DNA from: Betaproteobacteria bacterium RIFCSPLOWO2_02_FULL_68_150
GTDB lineage: Bacteria; Pseudomonadota; Gammaproteobacteria; Burkholderiales; SG8-39
Assembly: GCA_001771975.1 (NCBI GenBank)
Contig: MERE01000160.1
Span: 1-16,628 of the forward strand
Reading direction: 5' to 3'
DNA length: 16,628 nucleotides
Part shown: positions 6,806-13,541 of the stretch, one piece after another
Layout: every line of letters starts with the position of its first letter
Numbering within the stretch: the first letter of the stretch is position 1
Made by a program: the position numbers and the translations under genes
Notes under the pieces: model-generated
Told to the model about the DNA's origin: nothing
Database searches by the model: none
What the model saw: only the letters and a program-made list of their open reading frames with translations

Positions 6806-6842
6806 TGTCGTTGGCAGATCTCCCCATCTCTCGAGAGGCTCC

Positions 6843-7469
6843 ATGTTCGGCCGCCTGATGCCCCGCGAGGGCAATTTTTTCGAGCTGTTCAACGCCCATG
6901 CCGACCGCATCGTCGAGGGCGCGCACAACCTCGAGGCCATGATTACGAGTTTCTCGGACCTCGAAACGCACGCCCAGCGCATCGACGGCGCCGAACGCGC
7001 CGCCGACAAAGTGACGCACGAGACGATCACGCTGCTGCACAAGACGTTCATCACGCCTTTCGACCGCGAGCAGATCCACGCCCTCATCACGCGCATGGAC
7101 GACATTCTCGACCTGATGCAGGACGTCGCCGAGTCAGTGGTGCTGTACGATCTGCAGCGCATCACGCCGGAAGCCAAGCAGCTGGCCGAGATCTGCAAGA
7201 TGTGCTGCGAGCGCGTCAAGACCGCGGTTTCGCTGCTCACCAATGTCAAGCAGTCCGAGGCGATCCTCAAGACCTGCGAGGAGATCGACCGCCTGGAGTC
7301 GGACGCCGACCGCGTGATGCGCGCCGCGATGTCGAAGCTGTTCCGCGACGAGCCCGATGTCAAGCAGCTGATCAAGCTGCGTTCGATCTACGAGCTGCTC
7401 GAGTCGATCACCGACCGCTGCGAGGACGTCGCCAACATCATCGAAGGCATCGTGCTGGAAAACTCGTAG
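6843..7469 (+). CDS. DUF47 (PhoU-like) phosphate transport accessory protein
   Basis: 208 residues from ATG 6843 with GAGAGG (6833-6838) four bases upstream. The protein is almost entirely charged alpha-helix, with no signal peptide or membrane segment. It matches the DUF47/YkaA family (MPREGNFFELFNAHADRIVE, a central THETITLLHKTFITPFDREQ segment cut here, RMDDILDLMQDVAESV, and the C-terminal SITDRCEDVANIIEGIVLEN). Members resemble PhoU and are encoded with low-affinity Pit phosphate transporters, whose activity they are thought to modulate. Here a Pit gene follows after 69 bases on the same strand, which supports this role. Length is normal and the sequence intact. Confidence 0.93.
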   Translation: MFGRLMPREGNFFELFNAHADRIVEGAHNLEAMITSFSDLETHAQRIDGAERAADKVTHETITLLHKTFITPFDREQIHALITRMDDILDLMQDVAESVVLYDLQRITPEAKQLAEICKMCCERVKTAVSLLTNVKQSEAILKTCEEIDRLESDADRVMRAAMSKLFRDEPDVKQLIKLRSIYELLESITDRCEDVANIIEGIVLENS

Positions 7470-7538
7470 CACCGCCGGCGCACGGCCGGGCGGACATTAC
7501 CGCCGGCTCGACGCGGAAATTCGCAGGAAAGGCTGGCT

Positions 7539-8552
7539 TTGGACGCATCACCTCTCGCCTTCTGGATCGTCGCCACGCTGGTCGTGGTAGCGCTGGTGTT
7601 CGATTTCATGAACGGCTTCCACGACGCGGCGAATTCGATCGCCACCGTGGTCTCGACGCGCGTGCTGAAGCCCTACCAGGCGGTGCTGCTCGCAGCGTTT
7701 TTCAACTTCGCCGCATTGTTCGTTTTCCAGCTCAAGGTCGCGACGACCGTCGGCCGGGGCATCATCGACCAGGGAATCGTCGACCATTACGTCGTCTTTG
7801 GCGCGCTGATCGGCGCAATCAGTTGGAATCTGATCACCTGGTGGTACGGCATTCCCTCGTCGTCATCGCACGCGCTGGTGGGAGGCCTCGTGGGCGCGGC
7901 CGTTGCGAAAGCCGGCACCTGGGCGCTGATCCCGGCGGGCATCCTGAAGATCGTGGCATTCATCCTCATTTCGCCCCTGCTCGGGATGCTTCTGGGCGCG
8001 CTGCTGATGCTTATCGTTTCGTGGCTGTTCGTGCGCTCGACGCCCTCGCGCGTCGACCGATGGTTCCGGCGCCTGCAGCTGGTATCGGCGTCGCTGTATT
8101 CGCTGGGGCACGGCGGCAACGATGCGCAAAAGACCGCCGGCATCATCTGGATGCTGCTGATTGCCGCCGGCTATCTGGGCACCCGGGATCCACTGCCGAT
8201 CTGGGTGGTCGTCGCCTGCTACATCGCCATCGCGCTCGGTACCGCCTTCGGCGGCTGGCGCATCGTGAAGACCATGGGCCAACGCATCACCAAGCTCAAG
8301 CCGGTCGGCGGTTTCTGCGCCGAAACCGGGGGCGCGATCACACTGTTCCTGGCGACCGCCCTTGGCATTCCTGTGTCGACCACACACACGATCACTGGTG
8401 CAATCGTTGGCGTCGGCACGGCGCACAACGTATCCGCGGTGCGCTGGGGCGTCGCGGGGACCATCGTCTGGGCCTGGGTTCTGACCATTCCCTGCTCGGC
8501 GTTCATCGCCGGGATCGCCTGGTATTTCGGCAGAATGGCGTTTGGATCTTGA
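7539..8552 (+). CDS. pit: Pit-family inorganic phosphate transporter
   Basis: 337 residues from a TTG start that is well supported by AGGAAAGG (7525-7532) six bases before it. The start also puts the first membrane segment (FWIVATLVVVALVFDF) at the N-terminus. It has roughly ten hydrophobic segments. The duplicated Pit signature is present: the first copy as FMNGFHDAANSIATVVSTR and the second as SLGHGGNDAQKTAGIIW, each containing the phosphate-site Asp. SSSHALVGG and STTHTITGAI are the matching paired re-entrant motifs. It imports phosphate or metal-phosphate with protons across the inner membrane. At ~337 residues it is the short form that accompanies DUF47 proteins rather than the ~500-residue E. 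coli PitA form. It is co-transcribed with the DUF47 gene. It converges on the copper chaperone gene, 45 bases away, with no clear terminator between. Confidence 0.94.
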   Translation: MDASPLAFWIVATLVVVALVFDFMNGFHDAANSIATVVSTRVLKPYQAVLLAAFFNFAALFVFQLKVATTVGRGIIDQGIVDHYVVFGALIGAISWNLITWWYGIPSSSSHALVGGLVGAAVAKAGTWALIPAGILKIVAFILISPLLGMLLGALLMLIVSWLFVRSTPSRVDRWFRRLQLVSASLYSLGHGGNDAQKTAGIIWMLLIAAGYLGTRDPLPIWVVVACYIAIALGTAFGGWRIVKTMGQRITKLKPVGGFCAETGGAITLFLATALGIPVSTTHTITGAIVGVGTAHNVSAVRWGVAGTIVWAWVLTIPCSAFIAGIAWYFGRMAFGS

Positions 8553-8597
8553 CCGAAGAACCCTTGCGACGCTCTCATCGACAACGGGTCGGCGCTT

Positions 8598-9041
8598 TCA
8601 GCGCTTGTGCTCAGCCGGCGCGGAACCGCCGCCGAGCCGGCCGACGTGGAATTCGGTGCGCAGCTCGCCCGCTTTTTCGAATTTCAGCGTCACCGGCACC
8701 TTCTCGCCTTCCTTGAACGGCTGCCGGAGCTCGATGAACATGAGGTGCGCGCCGCCGGGCTTGAGCTCGAAGGAGCCCTGCGCCGGAACGTCGAAAGCGC
8801 GCACCTGGCGCATTTTCACCATCTCGCCTTCCTTGATGTTGACATGCAGCTCGACGCGGGCTGCCGCGGGCGACGACGCGCCCACCAGGCGCTCGGGCGC
8901 CGCGCCCGGGTTGCGGATCGTCAGGTAGCCGCCGCCCACCTTGGCGCCGGGGGCAGTGGCGCGCAGCCACGGTTTGTCGATGGTGACTTGCGCCTGGGCC
9001 GCAGAGGCGGCAAGCAGGACGGCAAGAAGGCCTAGTCTCAT
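8598..9041 (-). CDS. Periplasmic copper chaperone, PCu(A)C family
   Basis: 147 residues from ATG 9041, with GGAGAA (9053-9048) six bases upstream. A longer in-frame extension upstream has no support. A signal peptide (MRLGLLAVLLAASAAQA) directs export. The mature cupredoxin-like domain keeps the Cu(I) motif: His in VELHVN, Met in VKMRQV eleven positions later, 21 residues, then HLM. The family pattern H(M)X10MX21HXM is thus met, except that the Met often found two residues after the first His is Asn here. PCu(A)C proteins deliver copper to the CuA site of cytochrome oxidase. No oxidase or Sco gene is in view. It lies 53 bases downstream of the racemase-like gene on the same strand and may share its transcript without sharing its pathway. 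Confidence 0.9.
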   Translation of the reverse strand: MRLGLLAVLLAASAAQAQVTIDKPWLRATAPGAKVGGGYLTIRNPGAAPERLVGASSPAAARVELHVNIKEGEMVKMRQVRAFDVPAQGSFELKPGGAHLMFIELRQPFKEGEKVPVTLKFEKAGELRTEFHVGRLGGGSAPAEHKR

Positions 9042-9094
9042 GTAGCGTTCTCCGGTGATCGCCATTGCCAGCGCAAAGCCGGCGCGCCGCTCGA

Positions 9095-10189
9095 TCAGAT
9101 GGCGTAGCGTTTCACGCCTTTTTCGTTCCAGGCGAGGCCAAGTCCCGCTTGCCCGGAGACGAGTGCGCAGCCATCGCGCAACTCGAGCGGAACCGCGAGG
9201 ATCGGGTTGGCCCAGTCCACGTACTCCAGGTAATGCCGGCCCGGCGTCACGGCGAGCAAATGCGCGCTCGCCTCGGGGAACAGATGGCTCGACATTTCCA
9301 CCCCCGCGCCCTGCGCCAGCGCCGCGGCGCGCAGCCAGCCGGTCACGCCGCCGATCCGCTGCGCATCCGGCATCACGTAGTCGCACGCGCCGGCGGCAAG
9401 CGCCTGCACCATCTGCTCCGGGCCCATGAAGTTCTCGCCGATCTGGATCGGGGTCGCGACCTCACGCGCGACCTTGGCGCAGCCGGCGAAGTCGTCGGCG
9501 CGCACCGGCTCCTCGATCCACAGCACGCCGCCCTCGTCGTCGATCATGCGCCCGCGCCGGATCGCCTCGGCGATGCTCAGGCCCTGGTTGAAATCCACCA
9601 TCAGCGTCACCTTCGCGCCGATCGCTTTCTTCACTTCGCGCAGCGCCGCGAGATCGTCCTCGGCGCGCGGCCGGCCAAGCCGCAGCTTCACCGCCGCGAA
9701 ACCCTCGTCGACCAGCTCGACCGCCTCGCGCACGAGCGGCCGCAGCGGCATGATGCCGAGCCCGTTCGAGTTGTACGCCGGCACCGCGCCGGGCAGGCCG
9801 CCGAGCAGCCGCACGAGGGGCTGGCCGAGCGCATGGCCGAGCGCGTCCCATGCCGCCATGTCGATGCCCGACATCGCGAACCGCACGATGTTGTGCACCC
9901 CGAGCAGCGTGTAGCGTGCGCGCAGTTTCCTCTCGATCTCGAAGGGCGCGAGCGCATCGCCTCGCAGCGCCTCGGCCATCGCCTCGACCAGATTCGCGAT
10001 CGGCGCGACGTTGTGCCGTCCGATCGGAAAAAGATAGCTGCGCCCGGTGACGCCGGCGTCAGTGTGCAAGTCGAGCAGCACCAGCGCAGCCTGCGTCAGC
10101 GCGCCGGTGCTGGTCGCGAGCGGGCGCTTCATCGGCGCCGCGACCGCGCGCACGCGGATGTCGCGAACCGTGAGTTTCGCTTCTTTCAT
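9095..10189 (-). CDS. Mandelate racemase-subgroup enolase-superfamily enzyme
   Basis: 364 residues from ATG 10189, behind a G-rich stretch with GAGGGG seven bases upstream. A TTG at 10207 overlaps the stop of the previous gene and is less likely. These enzymes abstract the alpha-proton of a carboxylate substrate (racemases, sugar-acid dehydratases). The metal ligands are Asp199 (MVDFNQ), Glu226 (WIEEP) and Glu252 (IGENF). The general base dyad is His302 (SSHLF) with Asp275 (MPDAQR), and Glu322 is in LEYVDW. Spacings match mandelate racemase Asp270/His297/Glu317 exactly. At the first base motif the sequence is K168-L-R170, whereas mandelate racemase has KxK. That changes the second catalytic residue and makes true racemase activity doubtful. 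A dehydratase or epimerase of an unknown hydroxy acid is more likely. It is preceded by a hydrolase gene 14 bases away, so the two form an operon. Confidence 0.88.
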   Translation of the reverse strand: MKEAKLTVRDIRVRAVAAPMKRPLATSTGALTQAALVLLDLHTDAGVTGRSYLFPIGRHNVAPIANLVEAMAEALRGDALAPFEIERKLRARYTLLGVHNIVRFAMSGIDMAAWDALGHALGQPLVRLLGGLPGAVPAYNSNGLGIMPLRPLVREAVELVDEGFAAVKLRLGRPRAEDDLAALREVKKAIGAKVTLMVDFNQGLSIAEAIRRGRMIDDEGGVLWIEEPVRADDFAGCAKVAREVATPIQIGENFMGPEQMVQALAAGACDYVMPDAQRIGGVTGWLRAAALAQGAGVEMSSHLFPEASAHLLAVTPGRHYLEYVDWANPILAVPLELRDGCALVSGQAGLGLAWNEKGVKRYAI

Positions 10190-10203
10190 TCCCTCCCCCC
10201 TCG

Positions 10204-11094
10204 TCAAGGCCTGCCGTTCGGTCCCCAGACCGACGCCGGAGCGGCGCGCGCGTCGCGCGGACCCCAGCCGCCGGCCTCGACCCGGTGCAGGAAATCCCCG
10301 AGCAGCCGATTGAAGAGTTCCGGCTCCTCGAGATTGATCGCGTGGCCGCTTCGGGGCACAAGCGCAAGCCCGGCAGCCGGAATGCAGCGCTTCATCAGGA
10401 GGCAGGCCTCGAGGCAGGGCTCCTCCTCGTCGCCCGCGAGGATGAGCGTCGGTGCGCCGATGCGCTTCATTTCTTCCGTCAGCGCGTACAGCGAAGGCCT
10501 TCGTCCCTGATAGCCGGCCATGGTATTGGCCGAGCCCAGAGCCGAATGCCCGGCGAGCATGCGCAGGTATTCAGCGAAGCCGCGCGGATCCTTGTCGGCG
10601 AGCTGCACGCGCGTAGGGCCGTGGCCGTAGGTAGCGGCAAAGTGTGCCATGCCCTTCTCGCGGATCGTTTGCGCGTTGGCCTGTGCGTCGGCCTGGAAGC
10701 CTGCGTAAAGCGCCGGGTGCGCGCCATAGCCTCCGCCCGCGATGGTGAGAGACCGCGCGCGTTCCGGGTATTTCATGCCGAAGTGCAGAGTGGCGAAGGC
10801 GCCCATGGAAAGCCCCACGACGTGCGCCGTTCCGATGCCGAGCGCGTCGAGCACTGCGCGAATGTCGTCGCGCGCGCGCTCCTGCGAGTAGCGCCCGACA
10901 TCATCCGGCACGTCCGAGGGCGGATACCCGCGCGCGTTGTAGGCAATGCAGCGATACAGGCGCGAGAAGTGGCGCAGCTGCGGCTCCCAGCTGCGCAAAT
11001 CGCCGGCAAATTCGTGCGCGAAGACGAGCGGCATGCCGCTGCCCGCCTCCTCGTAGTGCAGCCGGACTCCGTCGTCGGTGGTCAGGGTGGGCAT
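10204..11094 (-). CDS. Alpha/beta-hydrolase
   Basis: 296 residues from ATG 11094. No clear Shine-Dalgarno is seen, but the start begins a canonical fold (PTLTTDDGVRLHYEEAGSG, then the oxyanion region PLVFAHEFAGDLRSW). The nucleophile elbow GLSMG gives Ser96. The acid is Asp222 (LILAGDEEEP) and the base His251 (SGHAINLEEP), so the triad is complete. The family resembles 3-oxoadipate enol-lactonase and related C-C or ester hydrolases. Which substrate it takes cannot be told. The last ~25 residues (Gly/Ala/Pro/Arg rich) are an untypical tail. Its stop overlaps the alternative TTG start of the racemase-like gene. It is transcribed divergently from an SDR gene across only 45 bases, so the two sides are probably regulated together. 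Confidence 0.88.
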   Translation of the reverse strand: MPTLTTDDGVRLHYEEAGSGMPLVFAHEFAGDLRSWEPQLRHFSRLYRCIAYNARGYPPSDVPDDVGRYSQERARDDIRAVLDALGIGTAHVVGLSMGAFATLHFGMKYPERARSLTIAGGGYGAHPALYAGFQADAQANAQTIREKGMAHFAATYGHGPTRVQLADKDPRGFAEYLRMLAGHSALGSANTMAGYQGRRPSLYALTEEMKRIGAPTLILAGDEEEPCLEACLLMKRCIPAAGLALVPRSGHAINLEEPELFNRLLGDFLHRVEAGGWGPRDARAAPASVWGPNGRP

Positions 11095-11097
11095 GCG

Positions 11098-11108
11098 GTT
11101 AGACTAAC
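11098..11108. promoter_or_regulatory. Palindrome in the short divergent region between hydrolase and SDR genes
   Basis: GTTAG-A-CTAAC is a perfect 5-bp inverted repeat in the 45-bp divergent gap (11095-11139) and begins four bases from the hydrolase ATG. Size and form resemble the palindrome beside the IclR-type gene (5-bp arms, single A centre), but the sequence is different. It could be an operator controlling both sides. Chance is not excluded. Confidence 0.3.
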
Positions 11109-11139
11109 GAAAAACCGGACCATACAGGAGAACCGTTTC

Positions 11140-11874
11140 ATGGATTTGGGACTGAAGGGCAAGCGCGTGCTGGTGACCGGCGGCTCGAAGGGCATCGGCC
11201 GCGCCTGTGCCGAGGTGCTCGCCGCGGAGGGTTGCGAGGTCGCGATCGCTTCCAGAAACCCGCCGACATCCGGCCCCTTCCGCGCCAAGGCGATCGACCT
11301 TGCGCGGCATGGCGCTGCGGAGGAACTGGCCGCGTGGACGGGCGGCCTGGACATCCTCGTCAACAACGCCGGCGCCATCCCCGGCGGCGACCTCCTCAAG
11401 GTGGACGAGGCAACCTGGCGCCGGGCCTGGGATCTCAAGGTGTTCGGCTACATCAACCTCACGCGCCAGGTGTACGCCTCGATGAAGGCCGCAGGCGGCG
11501 GTGCCATCGTCAACATCATCGGCAGCGCGGGCGAGAAGATGAACGCGGCCTACATCGCGGGCAGCACCGGCAACGCCGGATTGATGGCGTTCACGCGCGC
11601 GCTCGGCGGAGCGTCGCATGCCGATGGCGTCCGCGTCGTGGGCATCAATCCCGGGCCGGTGGCAACCGATCGGCTGGTGAGCCTCTACCGGCAGATGGCG
11701 GCGACGCAACTCGGCGATGCCGGGCGCTTCGAGGAGCTTTTCAAGGGCATGTCGTTCGGCCGCCCGGCGAAGCCCGAGGAGATCGCCTGGATGGCGGCGT
11801 TTCTCGCCTCAGAACGCTCCTCGTACACTTCCGGCTGCATCGTCACGATCGACGGCGGGCTCGCGAACCGCTGA
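11140..11874 (+). CDS. SDR-fold oxidoreductase-like protein lacking the catalytic lysine
   Basis: 244 residues from ATG 11140 with AGGAG at 11126-11130. A longer upstream frame is a shadow of the hydrolase. The Rossmann features are normal: TGGSKGIG at 13-20, NNAG at 75-78, the PGPVATD segment at 171-177 and the C-terminal FLASERSSYTSG...TIDGG. The active-site segment reads GSAGEKMNAAYIAGS. Tyr138 is present but the residue four later is Ser142 (codon AGC 11563-11565), not the Lys of YxxxK. The segment between Ser129 and Tyr138 is also shorter than usual. The flanking sequence is well conserved in character, so this is unlikely to be a sequencing error. The protein may bind NAD(P) but use other chemistry. 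It is followed after 64 bases by a quinone oxidoreductase, probably in one operon. Confidence 0.88.
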   Translation: MDLGLKGKRVLVTGGSKGIGRACAEVLAAEGCEVAIASRNPPTSGPFRAKAIDLARHGAAEELAAWTGGLDILVNNAGAIPGGDLLKVDEATWRRAWDLKVFGYINLTRQVYASMKAAGGGAIVNIIGSAGEKMNAAYIAGSTGNAGLMAFTRALGGASHADGVRVVGINPGPVATDRLVSLYRQMAATQLGDAGRFEELFKGMSFGRPAKPEEIAWMAAFLASERSSYTSGCIVTIDGGLANR

Positions 11875-11938
11875 GCTCGGCCTGCACGCCGCAGCTGATA
11901 TCCGAATCCAGCCGAGCAGTTTTCAGGAGGAGGCAGCC

Positions 11939-12913
11939 GTGAAGGCAGTGTTGTGCAAGCAGTTTGGCCCGCCCGAGTCGCTGGTGATCGAAGATCTGCC
12001 CTCGCCGAAGCCGGGCGCGGGCGAGGTGGTGGTGACCGTGAAGGCGGCGAGCGTCAATTTTCCCGACGTGCTGATCATCCAGAACAAGTACCAGGTCAAG
12101 CCGCCGTTGCCGTTTTCTCCCGGCAGCGAGCTGGCGGGAATCGTTAAGGAGGTGGGCGACGGCGTGGCAAACGCCAGGCCGGGCGACCGCGTGATCGCGT
12201 TCGCGACCTACGGCGCCTTCGCCGAGGAATGCCTCGTTCCCGCGGCGCGCCTGGTGCCGATACCGGCGGGCATGGACTACGTCACTGCGGCCTCGTTCCT
12301 GCTCACCTATGGCACTTCGCATCACGCGCTCAAGAATCGCGCCGCGACGATACCCGGCGAGACGCTGCTCGTGCTCGGCGCCGCGGGCGGCGTCGGCATC
12401 GCCGCGATCGAGATCGGCAAGGTGCTGGGGCTGCGCGTCATCGCCTGCGCATCGAGCGGCGACAAGCTCGCCGTATGCCGGCAGCACGGCGCCGACGAGG
12501 TGATCAACTACGCCGCCGAGGATTTGCGCGAAGCCATCAAGCGCGTTGCCGGCGGCAAGGGCGTGGATGTGATCTACGACGCCGTGGGCGGCCCCTACGC
12601 GGAGGCTGCGCTGCGCTCGTCGAACTGGCGCGCCCGCTTTCTCGTCATCGGCTTCGCCTCGGGCGAGATCCCCAAGCTACCGCTCAACCTGCCATTGCTC
12701 ATGGAGCGCTCGATCGTCGGCGTGTACTGGGGCGAATGGACGCGGCGCACGCCGGGAGAGTTCGCCGCCGCGGTGAAGGAGCTGGGCGAGTGGTACGCGC
12801 AAGGCAAGCTCAAACCCCACGTCTCGTCGCAGTATCCGCTGGCGCAGGCCGCCGCGGCGCTCAGCGAGCTCGCCGCGCGCAAGGCAAAGGGGAAGGTTGT
12901 CATCGTCCCCTGA
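11939..12913 (+). CDS. NADPH:quinone oxidoreductase-like medium-chain dehydrogenase
   Basis: 324 residues from GTG 11939, which follows a strong AGGAGGAGG site (about five bases upstream). It opens with the family-typical MKAVLCKQFGPPESL. The N-terminal GroES-like domain includes SVNFPDVLIIQNKYQ and the PGSELAGIV segment. The zinc-ligand cysteines of alcohol dehydrogenases are absent, as in zeta-crystallin-type quinone oxidoreductases. LTYGTSHHAL and the NADPH-binding LGAAGGVGIAAIEIGK follow, and the domain closes with AKGKVVIVP. It would reduce a quinone or an alpha,beta-unsaturated carbonyl with NADPH, and the true substrate is unknown. It shares the transcript with the SDR-fold gene. Its 3' end overlaps the start of a ketopantoate-reductase-like remnant, which suggests the operon once continued further. 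Confidence 0.92.
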   Translation: MKAVLCKQFGPPESLVIEDLPSPKPGAGEVVVTVKAASVNFPDVLIIQNKYQVKPPLPFSPGSELAGIVKEVGDGVANARPGDRVIAFATYGAFAEECLVPAARLVPIPAGMDYVTAASFLLTYGTSHHALKNRAATIPGETLLVLGAAGGVGIAAIEIGKVLGLRVIACASSGDKLAVCRQHGADEVINYAAEDLREAIKRVAGGKGVDVIYDAVGGPYAEAALRSSNWRARFLVIGFASGEIPKLPLNLPLLMERSIVGVYWGEWTRRTPGEFAAAVKELGEWYAQGKLKPHVSSQYPLAQAAAALSELAARKAKGKVVIVP

Positions 12914-13022
12914 TCAGGCGCGCGTCCTGGTCGCCGGCGCGGGCGCCATCGGTGCCCTCTACGGCGGCGTGCTGGCGCGCGCCCTGCAGAGCGCGCTCGT
13001 GATGCCGGAGCAGAAAAGCTAG
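12897..13022 (+). pseudogene. Remnant of a ketopantoate-reductase-like (PanE/ApbA) gene
   Basis: From TTG 12897, which has a GGGGAAGG-like site and overlaps the end of the quinone oxidoreductase gene, 41 codons can be read. After MSSSPDQAR comes VLVAGAGAIGALYGGVLAR, the nucleotide-binding start of 2-dehydropantoate 2-reductase-type proteins. It then switches to ALQSALVMPEQKS and a TAG. Intact members are ~300 residues, so nearly all of the gene is missing. The short tail may be the original C-terminus kept after an internal deletion, but I cannot recognise it. The stop overlaps the convergent acetyltransferase stop by two bases. The N-terminal identity rests on about 19 residues. Confidence 0.6.
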
Positions 13023-13534
13023 GGCCGCGTCCCGTCACCCGCGCCGAGCGGCCGCTGCATGATCACCGTATCCACCCAGCGGCCGAATTTGAATCCCACC
13101 GAGCGCAGCGTGCCCGCGCGCACGAAACCGAGGCTCGCGTGCAATCCGATCGAGGCCGCCTGGGCGCTGTCGCCGATCACGGCGACGAGCTGCCGGCAAT
13201 TGAGCTGCTCGCACAGCCGGATCAGTTCGGTCAGGATCGCGCGGCCGACGCCTTTGCGGTGGTGACCGTCCTTGACGTAGACCGAGTCTTCGAGCGTGAA
13301 ACGGTAGGCCGAGCGCAGGCGGTACGGCGCGCAGTACCCATAGCCGAGCACCGTGCCCGCTTCCTCGGCGACGAGATACGGCAGGCCGCGAGCCGTTACC
13401 TCGACGAGCCGCTGCCGCATTTCATCGATCGACGGCGGCTCCTCCTCGAAGGTGGCGAGTCCGTGAAGCACGTGCTGCGCGTAGATCGACTGGATCAGCG
13501 GCACGTCATCCGCTCGGGCGGATCGCAGCAGCAT
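13019..13534 (-). CDS. GNAT N-acetyltransferase, phosphinothricin/methionine-sulfoximine acetyltransferase-like
   Basis: 171 residues from ATG 13534. The frame runs 22 codons further upstream into the preceding gene, but that part is Arg-rich shadow. The acetyl-CoA motif A is VYVKDGHHRKGVGRAIL (Q/RxxGxG form), followed by LVAVIGDSAQAASIGLH and LGFVRAGTLRSVGFK, as in the PAT/MddA (YncA) subfamily. The N-terminal IYAQHVLHGLATFEEEPPS matches the subfamily signature. Members acetylate the amino group of methionine sulfone/sulfoximine-like or phosphinothricin-like compounds, and the natural substrate is often unknown. The start lies seven bases after the stop of the PAS-GGDEF-EAL gene, so the two are co-transcribed, though no functional link is evident. 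Confidence 0.9.
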   Translation of the reverse strand: MLLRSARADDVPLIQSIYAQHVLHGLATFEEEPPSIDEMRQRLVEVTARGLPYLVAEEAGTVLGYGYCAPYRLRSAYRFTLEDSVYVKDGHHRKGVGRAILTELIRLCEQLNCRQLVAVIGDSAQAASIGLHASLGFVRAGTLRSVGFKFGRWVDTVIMQRPLGAGDGTRP

Positions 13535-13541
13535 GATTCGC

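Noticed and set aside
6828..6837. CTCTCGAGAG palindrome just before the DUF47 start
   Set aside because: It overlaps the Shine-Dalgarno region, is only 10 bp, and no regulator is suggested.
7471..7507. GC-rich inverted and direct repeats (ACCGCCGGC twice) between the DUF47 and Pit genes
   Set aside because: Imperfect, without a T-run; spacing fits an operon, so a terminator is unlikely.
7202..8716. 504-codon + strand frame overlapping DUF47 and Pit genes
   Set aside because: Arg-rich out-of-frame translation of two well-recognised genes; no independent start signal or motif.
9042..9386. N-terminal extension of the copper chaperone frame up to 9386
   Set aside because: It overlaps the racemase-like gene, is Arg-rich, and the signal peptide with a good ribosome site begins at 9041.
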